From an uncultured Oscillospiraceae bacterium (GTDB taxonomy: Bacteria > Bacillota > Clostridia > Oscillospirales > Acutalibacteraceae): 16,235 nucleotides of DNA. Within the stretch, counting starts at the first letter, position 1. Every line of letters begins with the position of its first letter. The notes beneath the pieces are model-generated. The model did no database searches, was not told the DNA's origin, and was given only the letters and a program-made list of their open reading frames with translations. Both the position numbers and the translations under genes were made by a program. This document shows, piece after piece, positions 14,685-16,235 of this stretch. The DNA lies in the NCBI GenBank assembly GCA_900546735.1, contig URDW01000029.1, positions 1 through 16,235 of the forward strand. The letters run 5' to 3'.

Positions 14685-15553
14685 TGTTCACGCATCCAGA
14701 CGGCCGTGGCGCCGCAGGGCAAAATGCCGCCGCTGCGCTCCACCGGCAGACCGATCTCGTCCGCAGTGACGACGCCGCCGAATTTCGGCTGCACCAGATC
14801 GGCCAAAATATACTGCATGACCGACGCGGAAAGGCCGGTCGTATAAGAGTTGAGCAGCACCATCAGCGACTGTTTAGACAGCAGCTGACAGCAAAGCTGC
14901 ATGAAATCATAAATCGAATCCTCCAGCCGCCAAACCTCGCCCTTTGGGCCGCGGCCGTAGCTTGGCGGATCAAGAATGATAATATCGTAAAAATGTCCGC
15001 GGCGGATCTCGCGCTCTACAAACTTCATGCAGTCGTCCACGATCCAGCGCACATCGCCGCCGTCTACCCCGGAAGCTTTCGCATTTTCCTTGGCCCACTG
15101 CACCATGCCCTTCGAGGCATCCACATGCACCACAGAAGCGCCTTCTTTTAAACAAGCAATCGTTGCACCGCCCGTGTAGGCAAACAAGTTCAAAACACTG
15201 ACCCTGCGTCCGCCCTGCGCACGGATGACCGAACGCAGAAAATCCCAGTTGACGGCCTGTTCCGGAAACAGACCGGTGTGCTTAAAGCCCATTGTTTTGA
15301 TGTTGAACGTCAGATCGCCGTAGGAGATCTGCCAGGCCGGCGGCAGCTTGCGGTACACCTGCCAGTTTCCCCCGCCCTTATCTGAGCGGAAGTAGCGCGC
15401 GTCGCACCGGCGCCAGCGGACGTCGTCCCGCGGGCTTTTCCAAATCACCTGCGGATCCGGACGCACCAGCACATATTTGCCCCACGACTCCAGCTTTTCG
15501 CCGCCGGAACAGTCGAGCAGGCGGTAATCCTGCCATTTGTCGGTAAATCTCAA
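14675..15553 (-). CDS. Class I SAM-dependent methyltransferase, RlmI/RlmK-like, without PUA domain
   Basis: This is probably an RNA (rRNA) methyltransferase of the COG1092-like group. The 292-residue protein has SAM-binding motif I VLNLFAYTGGAT (120-131), an acidic Asp145 at the end of the next strand (VVHVDAS), and catalytic motif DPPSYG (195-200) followed by RGPKGEVW. The segment GFKHTGLFPEQAVNWDFL (about 89-106) is also a recurrent element of the family. The N-terminal 80 residues do not look like the PUA RNA-binding domain of E. coli RlmI, so the target may differ. The start is inferred as TTG 15553, which has CGGAG at 7 nt spacing. It lies 17 bp after the ruvB stop and overlaps ecfA1 by 10 nt. 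The exact substrate base is not deducible here. Confidence 0.85.
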   Translation of the reverse strand: MRFTDKWQDYRLLDCSGGEKLESWGKYVLVRPDPQVIWKSPRDDVRWRRCDARYFRSDKGGGNWQVYRKLPPAWQISYGDLTFNIKTMGFKHTGLFPEQAVNWDFLRSVIRAQGGRRVSVLNLFAYTGGATIACLKEGASVVHVDASKGMVQWAKENAKASGVDGGDVRWIVDDCMKFVEREIRRGHFYDIIILDPPSYGRGPKGEVWRLEDSIYDFMQLCCQLLSKQSLMVLLNSYTTGLSASVMQYILADLVQPKFGGVVTADEIGLPVERSGGILPCGATAVWMREQWT

Positions 15554-15570
15554 AACAAAACTCCGTTTTC

Positions 15571-16203
15571 TTAAAATATTGTCTGCTGGCCGTCCTGCTG
15601 AAAGCCCAGGTGCGCATAACCGGCCGGCGTCACACAGCGCCCGCGCGGCGTACGGCTCAAAAACCCGAGCTGCATCAGATACGGCTCATACACATCCTCG
15701 ATCGTGACAGCCTCTTCGCCGATCGCAGCGGCCACCGTCTCCAGTCCGACAGGCCCGCCGCCGAAGTTTTTGATCATCGTCGTCAGCAGCCGGCGGTCGA
15801 TCAGATCCAGCCCAAGTTCGTCAATGTCCATACGGCCAAGCGCATCCTCTGCGGCCGCTTTGTCGATCACGCCGTTGTGGCGCACCTGCGCAAAATCGCG
15901 GCTGCGTTTCAGAAGCCGGTTGGCAATACGCGGTGTGCCGCGCGAACGCGAAGCGATCTGCCGGGCGCCGTCCTCGTCGATCTCAATGCCAAGGATCGCC
16001 GCACTGCGCTTTACGATCTGCAAAAGCTGTTCAGTCGTATAAAGCTCCAGGCGCAGGATCACGCCGAAACGGTCGCGCAGCGGCGCAGAAAGCTGACCGG
16101 CGCGCGTTGTGGCGCCGATGAGCGTGAAACGCGGCAGATCGAGCCGGATGGAGTTGGCCGATGGCCCCTTGCCGACGATGATGTCGATGGCAAAATCCTC
16201 CAT
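15571..16203 (-). CDS. ruvB: Holliday junction branch migration ATPase RuvB, N-terminal part missing
   Basis: RuvB is the hexameric motor that, with RuvA, drives branch migration of Holliday junctions in recombination repair. Only the C-terminal 210 residues are present; the contig ends inside the gene, so the N-terminal part, about 120-130 residues and including Walker A, is absent. Visible hallmarks are [15 protein letters not shown], sensor 1 LIGATTRAG, the arginine finger in PLRDRFG, the sensor 2 region [13 protein letters not shown], and a C-terminal winged-helix DNA-binding part ([16 protein letters not shown], then [15 protein letters not shown]). The apparent start MYKRQ is adapter-derived. 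It is the most upstream gene of the minus-strand operon in view, 17 bp before the methyltransferase. Confidence 0.96.
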   Translation of the reverse strand: MEDFAIDIIVGKGPSANSIRLDLPRFTLIGATTRAGQLSAPLRDRFGVILRLELYTTEQLLQIVKRSAAILGIEIDEDGARQIASRSRGTPRIANRLLKRSRDFAQVRHNGVIDKAAAEDALGRMDIDELGLDLIDRRLLTTMIKNFGGGPVGLETVAAAIGEEAVTIEDVYEPYLMQLGFLSRTPRGRCVTPAGYAHLGFQQDGQQTIF

Positions 16204-16235
16204 CTGTCTCTTATACACATCTGACGCTGCCGACG
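16204..16235. other. Illumina Nextera read-1 adapter left on the contig end (not genomic)
   Basis: CTGTCTCTTATACACATCT (16204-16222) is the reverse complement of the Tn5 mosaic end, followed by GACGCTGCCGACG, the Nextera read-1 tail. The native sequence therefore stops at about 16203, inside ruvB. Confidence 0.97.

Overview
The window is a 16.2 kb piece of a bacterial chromosome, apparently an assembled shotgun contig, because both ends carry Illumina Nextera adapter sequence (1-49 and 16204-16235). The native DNA is therefore about 50-16203. Gene content, strong AAGGAG-type ribosome binding sites, tight operons, a Firmicute-type ECF transporter module, a ClpE-like unfoldase and CCA-encoding tRNAs point to a Gram-positive clostridial Firmicute. 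The moderately high GC would fit a gut Oscillospiraceae/Ruminococcaceae lineage such as the Faecalibacterium-Subdoligranulum-Gemmiger group. That assignment is an inference, since no rRNA or species marker is present.

Left part, plus strand (50-5703): a carbohydrate phosphotransferase (PTS) unit of four genes. A trehalose-type EIIBCA permease (5' end cut by the contig edge) and trehalose-6-phosphate hydrolase (treC) are followed at short spacing by the general PTS proteins HPr (ptsH) and enzyme I (ptsI), and the unit ends in a strong intrinsic terminator. The window thus encodes an almost complete phosphorelay: PEP to EI, to HPr, to the IIA and IIB domains, to trehalose-6-phosphate and then glucose plus glucose-6-phosphate. 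HPr lacks the usual regulatory Ser46.

Middle (5704-6502): after a short stretch with no recognisable feature (5704-5837) come five tRNA genes on the minus strand. In transcription order they are Gly(UCC), Arg(UCU), His(GUG), Gln(UUG) and Lys(UUU), all with encoded CCA ends. They are driven by a near-consensus promoter (6358-6386) and closed by a hairpin/T-run terminator (5838-5874). The terminator of the next operon lies at 6462-6494.

Right part, minus strand (6503-16203): a dense run of ten genes read from right to left: ruvB (3' part), a class I SAM methyltransferase, ecfA1, ecfA2, ecfT, truA, a membrane-anchored beta-propeller-like protein, a CvpA-family membrane protein, a CDP-alcohol phosphatidyltransferase and a ClpE-like AAA+ unfoldase. 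Four junctions overlap (4-11 nt), the rest are separated by 0-28 nt, and no internal terminator was seen, so co-transcription is likely. The operon mixes DNA repair, RNA modification, vitamin/micronutrient uptake, envelope functions and protein quality control, as is common in housekeeping operons of Firmicutes.

I found no CRISPR array, insertion sequence, phage gene, toxin system or rRNA. Nothing here is convincingly a new system. The points most worth a second look are the HPr substitution, the joining of ptsHI to trehalose genes, the cysteine-rich propeller/CvpA pair, and the adapter artefacts.
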